Below are positions 20,454-28,503 of a stretch of 64,000 nt of DNA, one piece after another. Each line of letters begins with the position of its first letter. Position 1 is the stretch's first letter. The notes under the pieces are model-generated. The model was not told the DNA's origin. It worked only from the letters and a program-made list of their open reading frames with translations, and ran no database searches. A program made the translations under genes and the position numbers. The stretch lies in contig NZ_WTVK01000023.1 of the NCBI RefSeq assembly GCF_012910805.1, positions 1-64,000 of the forward strand, in the 5' to 3' direction. Source of the DNA: Aromatoleum evansii. Its GTDB lineage: Bacteria; Pseudomonadota; Gammaproteobacteria; Burkholderiales; Rhodocyclaceae.

Positions 20454-22121
20454 ATGGAAGAAATCCTCGACCGCACGTGGGACGGCCTGGGCGACGCTTG
20501 GGAGTGGCTGCGCGGCGTCGTCCTCGGGGAATGGGAAGACGACCGATCGACCAGCCAAGTGGTCAGCGACGCGCTGGCCGGGCTTGTGCTTGGCGTCGGC
20601 AGCATCATCACCTTACGCGACCTGATCGCTGTCATCGTGCGCTTGGCAAAGTATCCCGAGAAGCGCAAAGATGTCGACGAGTGGATTCTGCTCATCGCGA
20701 TGCTCCTGCCCCTGATCATCACGCTCCTCGGTGCAGTTGTGGCGGGCGTCGGCGCCTTGGTCGGAGCTGAACTGGGCGGCTTCCTGCGCGCAGTGGCTCT
20801 CATGCTGGTAAAGAAAGGTGGGGTCGGCCTGCGGGCCGTCCTCGAATTTCTGCAGGGTCACGGCTACGGCAACGCCGCCAAGGCCCTCGGCGAGATCAAG
20901 TTCAGCCGCTACCGACAGGTAGTCGTCGATGGCCTGAACGGGCAGATCGACAGAATGGCGAACCTGGTACGCGGGTTCCAGACTCGACTGAGCAAGTTGT
21001 CTCCCGACTCCCTTCCGCACTGGCTGCCTGGTCGCACTCGCATGATGCAAGCGATTGCCTATTGCCCCGTCCTTATCAAACAGCTCGAAGAATTACGCGC
21101 CACGAGCCGCAGGATGATCCCGCTGGCACTCGCCGAGATGGACAATCGCCTCGCAGCGCTTCTGGCCGGCGATCTCCGAACCGCTACACAAACAAACCAT
21201 GTAATCATCAGCGGCCAGACGGCACCGAAGGTCAAACGTGCAATTCCGGACGATCGCCACCCTGGTAGCGGTCGCAGTGCAAAGCCTGAACCAGGCAATA
21301 CTCGTCGTCTGCCGGAGCGTAGGATCGTGCGATTCCACGTTCCCAAGCACCGTCAAGAATTCAAGTACGTCAACAACAAAGGGATTCCGATTGGTGCGAA
21401 GCCGTTTCATGAGGGGGAGACCATTCTTGAAAACCCTCAGCTAAAGGCCAAGGATTGGCGCAAACATCACAGCGCTACCGAAGAGGGTTACCCGGATCTG
21501 ACGGCCCCTGACTTCAAAGGACGTCCAACAAGTAGCTACGATACCTTCTCGGATTTACGCAAGACCGACCTTCGCCCCGGCGACAAAATTGTTCGGGTCG
21601 TCGCCCACGACGCAGAACCGTATTCGGACTGGGGGGCGTTCTGGACCCGTGAGCTTCCCGAGGACGGCCGACAACTACGAGCGGGCACTGCGGTCAAGGA
21701 GGGTTGGAACAAAGATGGAAGCTACGTCGAGCTAACCGTTCCGCCGAAAGGACATCCAGTGTGGCAGGAGTTGGCGAAAGACCCCAACAATCCTTCGCTC
21801 AAGGGTTGGGAAGGCCCAGCCGCCTCCCAGCGTTACGAATACACCGACCCGAACACGGGCAGAACCGTTCCCGACAATTTTTATCTACCGGGAGGTTCCG
21901 AACAACTTTACTTCGCCCCGAAGCAGATGGAAATTCTCAAGAAGCACGGCTTCATCAGTGACCGCAAACCGACTAACTTCAGAGACTACGATCCCACGGT
22001 GGTCAATGCGGATGGCAGCCGCGGCAACATCATTCATGGTGACAGCCTGCTGTTCGAGAACATCCCGCTCGATCGGGCCGTTCTTCCCCCCCAAAGCTCA
22101 CGACAACTTGCATACCGATGA
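20454..22121 (+). CDS. Putative T6SS polymorphic effector with membrane-type N-terminus and unassigned C-terminal toxin domain
   Basis: The 555-residue protein has an acidic N-terminus, hydrophobic segments at about residues 41-60 and 78-103 (VDEWILLIAMLLPLIITLLG), and a helical linker to about residue 270. The linker ends in EPGNTRRLPERR, a typical junction before variable toxin tips. The C-terminal region (about 295-555) includes KIVRVVAHDAEPYSDWGAFWT, WNKDGSYVELTVP, KGWEGPAASQ and LPGGSEQLYF. This spacing of Arg, WT, Gly-Tyr, WEG..SQ and GG.EQ recalls ADP-ribosyltransferase-type toxin tips, but I cannot assign the family. It lies behind vgrG, and its stop overlaps the next gene. It has no PAAR or Rhs repeats. 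Confidence 0.75.
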   Translation: MEEILDRTWDGLGDAWEWLRGVVLGEWEDDRSTSQVVSDALAGLVLGVGSIITLRDLIAVIVRLAKYPEKRKDVDEWILLIAMLLPLIITLLGAVVAGVGALVGAELGGFLRAVALMLVKKGGVGLRAVLEFLQGHGYGNAAKALGEIKFSRYRQVVVDGLNGQIDRMANLVRGFQTRLSKLSPDSLPHWLPGRTRMMQAIAYCPVLIKQLEELRATSRRMIPLALAEMDNRLAALLAGDLRTATQTNHVIISGQTAPKVKRAIPDDRHPGSGRSAKPEPGNTRRLPERRIVRFHVPKHRQEFKYVNNKGIPIGAKPFHEGETILENPQLKAKDWRKHHSATEEGYPDLTAPDFKGRPTSSYDTFSDLRKTDLRPGDKIVRVVAHDAEPYSDWGAFWTRELPEDGRQLRAGTAVKEGWNKDGSYVELTVPPKGHPVWQELAKDPNNPSLKGWEGPAASQRYEYTDPNTGRTVPDNFYLPGGSEQLYFAPKQMEILKKHGFISDRKPTNFRDYDPTVVNADGSRGNIIHGDSLLFENIPLDRAVLPPQSSRQLAYR

Positions 22122-22831
22122 CACCGGAAACAGAAAAGCAGCTGCGCAAGGCATGGCTCAAACAGAGATTTGGATCGTGGGAGTACCACGAGGAGTTGTT
22201 ACGTCTCCACGAGGACTATCTTACGAGTTTGAAACGTCATTGGTCTGATCCCGCGCTGCAAAAACGCCACCCCGGCGATTACCGAGGCATGATTAGCCCA
22301 GTATTCTTCAACCTGGACCGGGTCTCCAAACCCGGAACCATTCCACGAGCCTCATGGAAGGCGGGAAAAGAAACCGGCTGGACCACTACCATTTCCTACA
22401 ATTTCAACCGTGGGATGGACTACGCCGGAGTAAATGAATATCAAGAACTGTCTGATGCGGAACGGCAAAGGTTGAACGAGCTTGTTGCGCAAATGCTGCA
22501 CATTCAAGAGAACATTCGTATCACCGTAGAAGATGCATGGGATGGCGACGACATATTGGACATAGACTTGACCGGTCCCATCGACTGGCCCCCGAACTGG
22601 AAAGACGAACTGCCCACGGAGGTCATTGCTACCGCACAAGGCTCAGTTCCGAAGCCGCGCCCTAACGTTCCCGCTGGACACCCGTGCCCCGAAGCCGGAT
22701 GGTGGTTCACGCCCGCACAAGCCGGAAGCCGCCGCTGGTTCCGGCACGACGAGATCATGCCCGCGCTTGGCGGCGACTATGGGCAGACTTTCTGGCAATG
22801 GTCACCGGACCAGTCCGCACCCCGGCTCTGA
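21741..22831 (+). repeat. Long direct repeat, copy 1 (effector tail plus immunity gene)
   Basis: This 1,091-base block matches 23,854-24,944 at a constant offset of 2,113 bases with no indel visible. Identity is high up to about 22,690 and clearly lower over the last 140 bases. It covers effector codons 430-555 and the entire first immunity-type gene. Confidence 0.9.
22118..22831 (+). CDS. Putative immunity protein, first copy
   Basis: The 237-residue protein starts at an ATG overlapping the effector stop (ATGA), the usual coupling of effector and immunity gene. It has no signal peptide or membrane segment, so it should act in the cytoplasm. The body (residues 1-180) is not a family I can name. 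The last 55 residues (CPEAGWWFTPAQA...LGGDYG.TFWQWSPDQ) are shared with the next protein and resemble the tail of Imm71/Imm72-type immunity proteins. Base composition is more A/T-rich than the T6SS core genes. The assignment as immunity comes from context and the shared tail. Confidence 0.65.
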   Translation: MTPETEKQLRKAWLKQRFGSWEYHEELLRLHEDYLTSLKRHWSDPALQKRHPGDYRGMISPVFFNLDRVSKPGTIPRASWKAGKETGWTTTISYNFNRGMDYAGVNEYQELSDAERQRLNELVAQMLHIQENIRITVEDAWDGDDILDIDLTGPIDWPPNWKDELPTEVIATAQGSVPKPRPNVPAGHPCPEAGWWFTPAQAGSRRWFRHDEIMPALGGDYGQTFWQWSPDQSAPRL

Positions 22832-22835
22832 TCGC

Positions 22836-23780
22836 ATGACGCCCCTGATCCCGCAGGAAATCTACCTGCTCGAACGCTATACCAGCGCAGACTATTTCAG
22901 GAAGTTGCGCGACGCCTTCGCCGAGACCGTGCAAGTCGCCGAGGACGCGCTCGCTCACGTCATGCGCACCCTGCCGCCGGACTACCGCAGCCGCCCGCGC
23001 TGGCAACAGCCGGATATCACCTGGGGCGGCGTCGTGCTGCCGAACTTCCGCGACACCCTCCGAATGGTGGAGGACGCACATGTCGCCTTGCTGCGCGGTG
23101 ACCCGTCCGCCATCGAGATGGCAGGCAACGTCGCGACTGCCTTCGCCGGTCAGAGACGAGACTATACGTATGAGTGGATGCCCGAACTATACGCCTTTCG
23201 ATTTTCTGAATCCGGAAAGCTCGCTTGTCGTTACGCCGACAACATCGCGATTACCGCTTTTATAGGTTGGATCAAGGGTAGCTTATCCTCGCGCTACAAC
23301 TTGGACAGCCGCGGCCCGCTGGATGCCCCGCCGACCTGGCCCATCTACCGGCTCAACCCTGCGGTCCGCGTCGCCACCGACGAACCGGTCACGGTCACCG
23401 GCGTTTATCTGCCCGACGCGGACGACAGTTGCGCCCAATTCTTCTACGCGGGGCCTCATGCAACGTCCACGTCGGTGGGCTATGACCCGAAGACCGGGCA
23501 AAACATCAGCGAGGTCGATACCGTGTGGACGCTGGTCGAGCGCGTAGCCGACAGCGGCGGGGGCGTGCCCGGAGAAGAAGCGGCGTACGACATCGGCGAA
23601 CGTCGCCACCCCAACGTCCCCGCTGGCCAGCCCTGCCCGGAAGCCGGATGGTGGTTCACGCCGGCCCAAGCCAACTCGCGCCGCTGGTTCAAGCAGGCCG
23701 AGATCATGCCCGCGCTCGGCGGCGACTACGGCGACACTTTCTGGCAATGGTCACCCGACCAATCCGCACCCCGGCTCTGA
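22836..23780 (+). CDS. Imm71/Imm72-like immunity protein
   Basis: The 314-residue protein starts MTPLIPQEIYLLERYTSADYF at 22836, four bases after the preceding stop. It has the layout I associate with Imm71/Imm72-type immunity proteins: an N-terminal helical part with LPPDYRSRPRWQQPD and LPNFRDTLRMVEDAHV, a central SSRYNLDSRGPLDAPPTWP.YR segment, and the C-terminal CPEAGWWFTPAQANSRRWF tail. It probably protects against a T6SS or contact-dependent toxin. It shares its tail, but not its body, with the preceding protein. It could neutralise the effector, or be a leftover specific for a lost toxin. Confidence 0.7.
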   Translation: MTPLIPQEIYLLERYTSADYFRKLRDAFAETVQVAEDALAHVMRTLPPDYRSRPRWQQPDITWGGVVLPNFRDTLRMVEDAHVALLRGDPSAIEMAGNVATAFAGQRRDYTYEWMPELYAFRFSESGKLACRYADNIAITAFIGWIKGSLSSRYNLDSRGPLDAPPTWPIYRLNPAVRVATDEPVTVTGVYLPDADDSCAQFFYAGPHATSTSVGYDPKTGQNISEVDTVWTLVERVADSGGGVPGEEAAYDIGERRHPNVPAGQPCPEAGWWFTPAQANSRRWFKQAEIMPALGGDYGDTFWQWSPDQSAPRL

Positions 23781-23784
23781 CCGC

Positions 23785-24234
23785 ATGACACCGCGGATCC
23801 CGCAGGAAATCTACCTGATCGAACGCTATACCAGCGCAGACTACTTCCGGAAGCCGCCGAAAGGACATCCAATGTGGCAGGAGTTGGCGAAAGACCCCGA
23901 CAATCCTTCGCTCAAGGGTTGGGAGGGTCCAGCCGCCTCCCAGCGTTACGAATACACCGACCCGAACACGGGCAGAACTGTTCCCGACAATTTTTATCTA
24001 CCGGGAGGTTCCGAACAACTTTACTTCGCCCCGAAGCAGATGGAAATCCTCAAGAAGCACGGCTTCATCAGTGACCGCAAACCGACCAACTTCAGGGACT
24101 ACGATCCCACGGTAGTCAATGCGGACGGCAGCCGCGGCAACATCGGTCATGTTTACAGCCTGCTGTTCGAGAACACCCCGCTCGATCAGGCCGTTCTTCC
24201 TCCCCAAAACTCACGACACCTCGCATACCAATGA
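23785..24234 (+). CDS. Chimeric ORF: start of immunity gene fused to effector tail
   Basis: The 149-residue protein is an in-frame fusion. Codons 1-23 (23785-23853) copy the start of the Imm71/72-like gene (MTPRIPQEIYLIERYTSADYF), and codons 24-149 copy effector residues 430-555 with few changes. It lacks the first part of the putative toxin domain, including the Arg-strand and the AFWT segment, so it is unlikely to be an active toxin alone. It carries a start codon and follows the previous stop closely, so it may still be translated. It looks like an orphan toxin tip left by recombination. Confidence 0.8.
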   Translation: MTPRIPQEIYLIERYTSADYFRKPPKGHPMWQELAKDPDNPSLKGWEGPAASQRYEYTDPNTGRTVPDNFYLPGGSEQLYFAPKQMEILKKHGFISDRKPTNFRDYDPTVVNADGSRGNIGHVYSLLFENTPLDQAVLPPQNSRHLAYQ

Positions 24235-24944
24235 CAGCGGAAACAGAAAAACAGCTGCGCAAGGCATGGCTCAAACAGAAATTCGGATCGTAGGAGTACC
24301 ACGAGGAGTTGTTACGTCTTCACGAGGACTATCTTACGAGTTTGAAACGTCATTGGTCTGATCCCGCGCTTCAAAAACGCCACCCTAGCGATTACCGGGG
24401 CATGATCAGCCCAGTATTCTTCAACCTGGATCGGATCTCCAAACCCGGAACCATTCCACGAACTTCATGGAAAGCGGGAAAAGAAACCGGCTGGACCACT
24501 ACCATTTCCTACAATTTCAACCGCGGAATGGACTACGCCGGAGTAAACGAATATCAAGAACTGTCTGATGGAGAACGGCAAAGGCTGAACGAGCTTGTTG
24601 GGCAAATGCTGCGCATTCAAGAGAACATTCGTATCACCGTAGAAGATGCGTGGGATGGCGACGACATATTGGACACCGACTTGACCGGTCCCATCGACTG
24701 CCCCCCGAACTGGAAAGACGAACTGCCGGCGGAGGTCATTGCTACCACACAAGGCTCAGGTTCGAAGCCGCGCCCAAACGTTCCCGCTGGACTCCCGTGC
24801 CCTGAAGCAGGCTGGTGGCTCACGCCGGCCAATGCCAACAGCCGGCGCTACTTCCGGCAGGGTGAGGTAATGCCCGCGCTCGGCGGCGACTACGGACAGA
24901 CGTTCTGGCAGTGGGCGCCGGATCAGGCTGCGCCGACGATCTGA
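23854..24944 (+). repeat. Long direct repeat, copy 2
   Basis: This is the second copy of the 21,741-22,831 block, same length, offset 2,113. It starts exactly at the fusion point inside the chimeric ORF and ends at the stop codon of the damaged immunity copy. The last 140 bases differ much more from copy 1 than the rest does. Confidence 0.9.
24231..24944 (+). pseudogene. Damaged second copy of the first immunity gene (amber stop at codon 21)
   Basis: The reading frame starts at an ATG overlapping the chimeric ORF stop and matches the 22118-22831 gene codon for codon. Codon 21 is TAG (24291-24293) where copy 1 has TGG (Trp), so full translation is cut. The rest stays open and could be restarted at a TTG (24309), giving 211 residues. 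The C-terminal tail (ANANSRRYFRQGEVMPALGG) is more like a different Imm72-type tail than that of copy 1, suggesting it comes from a lost neighbouring immunity gene. Function as an immunity protein is doubtful. Confidence 0.8.
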
Positions 24945-24974
24945 GACTCGAGCCTGGCTCCGGCCTTCACCGCA

Positions 24975-25877
24975 TCACGCGCCGCCGTCGGCACTCTGTG
25001 AGCTGACCGTGACCCCGACCTTCAACGTGTGCTCGCCGCCGCCCTGGATGACGCCGCGGAGAGGGGATACGTCGCCGAAGTCGCGGCCCCAGGCGAGCAC
25101 GATGTGTCGTTCGTCGGCGAGGCAATCGTTGGTGGGGTCGAATTCGATCCAGCCGGTATCGGGAACGAACACGGCGACCCAGGCGTGGGAGGCGTCGCTG
25201 CCGGTCATCCGTGCCTGCCCCGGCACAGGGTCGGTGCGCAGGTAGCCGGAGACGTAGCGTGCGGCCAGGCCCAGCGAACGCAGGCATCCGATCATGAGGT
25301 GGGCGAAGTCCTGACAGACGCCGTGCTTGTTTTCCAGCACCTCCACGACGGAGGTGCCGACTTCGGTGGCTTCGGGGTCGTAGCGGAACTCGGCGTGGAT
25401 GCGGCGCATGAGGTCGCGGGCGGCGTCGATCACCGGGCGGCCGGGGGCGAACGAGGCGGCTGCGTACTCTTCGAGTTCGCGCTTGACGCGCACGCCGGGC
25501 GATTCGAAGCGCATGCGCTGGGCGTCGGCGACGGCGTCTCCGAGCGGGGCGGCATGGTAGTCGAGGGCGTCGCGCACCTGTTCCCAGGCAGGGCCGTCGC
25601 CCGGCATGGCGAGCCAGGGGCGTTCCCCAACGGCGACGATCAGTTCGCTCTCGACGCGCAGGTGGTCGTGCGGGGCGGCGAACTCGACGCGGTCGACCGG
25701 GTTGCCGAACGGGTCGGCACTGCGCACGTGCGTCGTCGGCTCGGGTTCGATGTGCAGGGACTGCCGTTCGAGCGCCTGCCAGGGCAGGGGCTGCGGAACG
25801 AGGTGCAGGACATGCCGCGCGGTCTGCACCGCCTGCGCGTACTGGTATTCGGTGGTGTGCAGGACGTGGTAGCGCAT
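24975..25877 (-). CDS. Transglutaminase-like cysteine protease-fold protein
   Basis: The 300-residue protein starts MRYHVLHTTEYQYAQAVQTARH, an N-terminal beta domain typical of bacterial transglutaminase-like proteins. The catalytic core follows, with Cys in KHGVCQDFAHLMIG, His in SDASHAWVAVF and Asp in WIEFDPTND. Such proteins cleave or form isopeptide bonds and are found with ATP-grasp/alpha-E pairs. It is the last gene of the six-gene minus-strand operon, starting two bases after the fusion-protein stop. No signal peptide is seen, so it is probably cytoplasmic. The substrate is unknown. Confidence 0.93.
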   Translation of the reverse strand: MRYHVLHTTEYQYAQAVQTARHVLHLVPQPLPWQALERQSLHIEPEPTTHVRSADPFGNPVDRVEFAAPHDHLRVESELIVAVGERPWLAMPGDGPAWEQVRDALDYHAAPLGDAVADAQRMRFESPGVRVKRELEEYAAASFAPGRPVIDAARDLMRRIHAEFRYDPEATEVGTSVVEVLENKHGVCQDFAHLMIGCLRSLGLAARYVSGYLRTDPVPGQARMTGSDASHAWVAVFVPDTGWIEFDPTNDCLADERHIVLAWGRDFGDVSPLRGVIQGGGEHTLKVGVTVSSQSADGGA

Positions 25878-25879
25878 GT

Positions 25880-28495
25880 TCAGGCCGAGAGCACCCGCGC
25901 AGCGGGAAGGACATGGGTGAAGAAGCGTTCGGCGATGCGGTCGGACAGTGTCGCCGAGGCGTCGTGCACGGTGCGTAGGCGTCGCGCGAGATCGTTGCAG
26001 CCGGCGCAGTTGGTGCAGCGTTGCGCGATCGCACCGCCGCCCGGGCGCCCCGTTTCGAGCTCGTGCAGCGAGAAGGCGTTCAGCGCGGCCACTGCGTCGC
26101 GGAACGCGGGGATACCGTAGTCGCCCGCCGGGGACCCGGCGAATTCGCGCTGCAGCGATTCGAGGTAGCGCAGCAGCATGTCGGTCTGGAACGCCACCGA
26201 ATGGGGGTTGTCGGTGTCGAACACGACGAGGTCCAGCGTCGGCAGGATGTCGGGCGTACGCAGGTAGCGCTGGCGATAGGCTTCGGCGCAGTCGGACAGC
26301 TCCAGCAAGGCGTCGACGCCGGCCGGCTGGCCGCCGCAGGCCTCGAGGAAATGCGCGACGACGCGGCTGCGACATTGCAGGCGCTCGATGCGGCGGCCGA
26401 GGATCAGGAAGCGCCAGCCGCTGTCGCGCATCATCTCGTCCATCGCGAAGCCCGACAGCGAGATGCAGCCGAGCAGCACGCGGTCCAGCGTCGAGGGCAG
26501 CGCGCCGATGTCGGCAGGCGCGGCGCCGTCCGGGCGCTGCCGGCGCAGGATGTCGTGCAGGCGGTTGAGGGAGTGCCAGTGGTCGAGGGACAGGCGGTCG
26601 CGCACCTGGGTCGCAGCCCACACGGCGCGGCGCAGGTTGGCGGCGAGGCTGGCGGGGCCGTTCTCGTCGAGCGCGCCTTCGACGAGGCGGCGCGCGACGG
26701 ACCGCTCTTTGGCGGGCGGAAGCAGGCCGAAGAGTTCGCAGTAGCCGACGGCGGTGACGAGGACGCCCGGTTCCTCGAAGAGCTCGCCCCGGGCCTCGCC
26801 GCGCACCGCTTCCCCGAGTACAGCCGCGCCTGCGGCCGCCTCGCCTTCCTCGCTGAGCCTGTCGCAGGCGAAGCGCAGCAGGCGGGCACTGTTTTCGACG
26901 CGCTCGGCGTAGCGGCCGAGCCAGAACAGGTTCTCCGCGGTGCGGCTGGCGATCTCGGGGCCGGCACGCACGATGTCGCCGGCGCCGAGTTCGCCCTTGA
27001 GCAGGCTGAACTGGCTCACCGGCTCCTTGGACAGGACCCAGGTGTCCTTCGACGAGCCGCCGCGCTGCATTGACAGGATGTCGACGTCGCTGCTGCCGGA
27101 GACGCGCGTGAGCCCACCGGGCATCACGCGCCAGCCCTCGGGCGTGACGACCGCATAGACGCGCACACCGATTGCGCGCGCGACGACGCGGCGGTCGAGG
27201 GTCGGGCTGCCTGCGTCGGGCATCACCGGCGCCTGCGACAGCTCCACCAGTTCCTGCCCGACGTAGGCGTGCGGGCGATGGCGCAGTCGTTCGGTCCAGT
27301 GCGCGCGCCCGCGGGCGTCGAGGTCGCGCCCGAACACCGGCTGCATGCGTTGCGAGGGATAGGCGGGCTTGATGACGAGTTCGGCGAGATGCTCGACGAC
27401 GTAGTCGAGCGCTGGGGCTTCGCCGCACCACCAGCTGGCGACGGCCGGCATCGCGAGCGGCTCGCCGAGGAGGTGTTCGGCGAGCTTGGGCAGAAAGGCG
27501 AGCAGGCCCGAGGATTCCAGGACGCCGCTGCCCAGCGCGTTGGCCATGAGCACGCGGCCGGCACGCGCCGCCTCGACGAGGCCGGGCACGCCGAGCGAGG
27601 AGTCGCCGCGCAGTTCGAGCGGGTCGGCGTAGTCGTCGTCGAGCCGGCGCAGGATCACGTGGACGCGCCTGAGTCCGGCGAGCGTCTTCAGATACACGGC
27701 GTCGCCGCGCACCGTGAGGTCCTGGCCTTCGACGAGCGGGAAGCCGAGGTAGCGCGCGAGGTAGGACTGCTCGAAGTAGGTCTCGTTGTAGGGCCCGGGC
27801 GTGAGCAGCACAACGAAGGGCGTCTCGCCGGGATCGACGGGGGCCCAGCGCGCGAGGCTGTCCTGCAGGTGGCGGAAGAAGTCAGCGAGGTGATGCACGC
27901 GTTGGTCGCGGAAAAGTTCCGGGAACAGGCGCGAGACGATCAGGCGGTTTTCGAGCGCGTAGCCGGCGCCCGAGGGGCCCTGCGCACGGTCGGCGATGAC
28001 CCACCAGCGACCGTCCGGCGAGCGCGCGAGGTCAGCCGCATAGACGTGCAGGAAGTGGCCCGAGGGCGGGCGCGTGCCCTGGCAGGGCCACAGGAAGCCG
28101 TTGTGGCCGTAGACCAGCGCGGCGGGCAGCGCGCCGCTGCGGATCAGGTTCTGCGGACCGTAGAGATCGGCGAGGACCTGATCGAGCAGATCCGCGCGCT
28201 GTGCGATGGCGGCATCGATCTGCGCCCATTCGTCGGCCGGGAGGATCAAGGGCAGCGGATCGAGGGTCCACGGCCGGTCGGCGCCCTGCGGGTCGGCATA
28301 GACGTTGTAGGTGGTGCCGTTCTCGCGGATGCGCTCGGTGACGAAGGCCTGGCGCGCGCGCATCTGGTCGGGTGTCGAGGCGTCCAGCGCCTCGAACAGC
28401 GGCTGCCAGTGAGGCCGCAAGTGCTCCGCCCCCGCGAGCATTTCATCGTAGCGGCCGGACTGGCGGGCGTAGAGCGAGAGCAGCTGGTGCGGCAT
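25880..28495 (-). CDS. Fusion of circularly permuted ATP-grasp and alpha-E domain
   Basis: The 871-residue protein starts MPHQLLSLYARQSGRYDEML. Residues about 1-480 form a circularly permuted ATP-grasp domain (DUF404/DUF407 type) with LLTPGPYNETYFEQSYLARYLG, VILRRLDDDYADPLELRGDSSLGV and VSSSK-like RGGSSKDTWVL. Residues about 540-871 form an alpha-E helical domain starting with ASRTAENLFWLGRYAERVENSARLL (part quoted). The two halves are separate genes at the other end of this operon (33781-35217 and 32776-33729). ATP-grasp enzymes ligate carboxylates to amines; this pair is predicted to make a peptide-like bond in an unknown product. Confidence 0.93.
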   Translation of the reverse strand: MPHQLLSLYARQSGRYDEMLAGAEHLRPHWQPLFEALDASTPDQMRARQAFVTERIRENGTTYNVYADPQGADRPWTLDPLPLILPADEWAQIDAAIAQRADLLDQVLADLYGPQNLIRSGALPAALVYGHNGFLWPCQGTRPPSGHFLHVYAADLARSPDGRWWVIADRAQGPSGAGYALENRLIVSRLFPELFRDQRVHHLADFFRHLQDSLARWAPVDPGETPFVVLLTPGPYNETYFEQSYLARYLGFPLVEGQDLTVRGDAVYLKTLAGLRRVHVILRRLDDDYADPLELRGDSSLGVPGLVEAARAGRVLMANALGSGVLESSGLLAFLPKLAEHLLGEPLAMPAVASWWCGEAPALDYVVEHLAELVIKPAYPSQRMQPVFGRDLDARGRAHWTERLRHRPHAYVGQELVELSQAPVMPDAGSPTLDRRVVARAIGVRVYAVVTPEGWRVMPGGLTRVSGSSDVDILSMQRGGSSKDTWVLSKEPVSQFSLLKGELGAGDIVRAGPEIASRTAENLFWLGRYAERVENSARLLRFACDRLSEEGEAAAGAAVLGEAVRGEARGELFEEPGVLVTAVGYCELFGLLPPAKERSVARRLVEGALDENGPASLAANLRRAVWAATQVRDRLSLDHWHSLNRLHDILRRQRPDGAAPADIGALPSTLDRVLLGCISLSGFAMDEMMRDSGWRFLILGRRIERLQCRSRVVAHFLEACGGQPAGVDALLELSDCAEAYRQRYLRTPDILPTLDLVVFDTDNPHSVAFQTDMLLRYLESLQREFAGSPAGDYGIPAFRDAVAALNAFSLHELETGRPGGGAIAQRCTNCAGCNDLARRLRTVHDASATLSDRIAERFFTHVLPAARVLSA

Positions 28496-28503
28496 CGTCG
28501 GGG

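Noticed and set aside
21741-24944. CRISPR or insertion-sequence explanation for the repeats
   Set aside because: There are only two long coding repeats, with no terminal inverted repeats, target duplications, transposase gene or regularly spaced short repeats.
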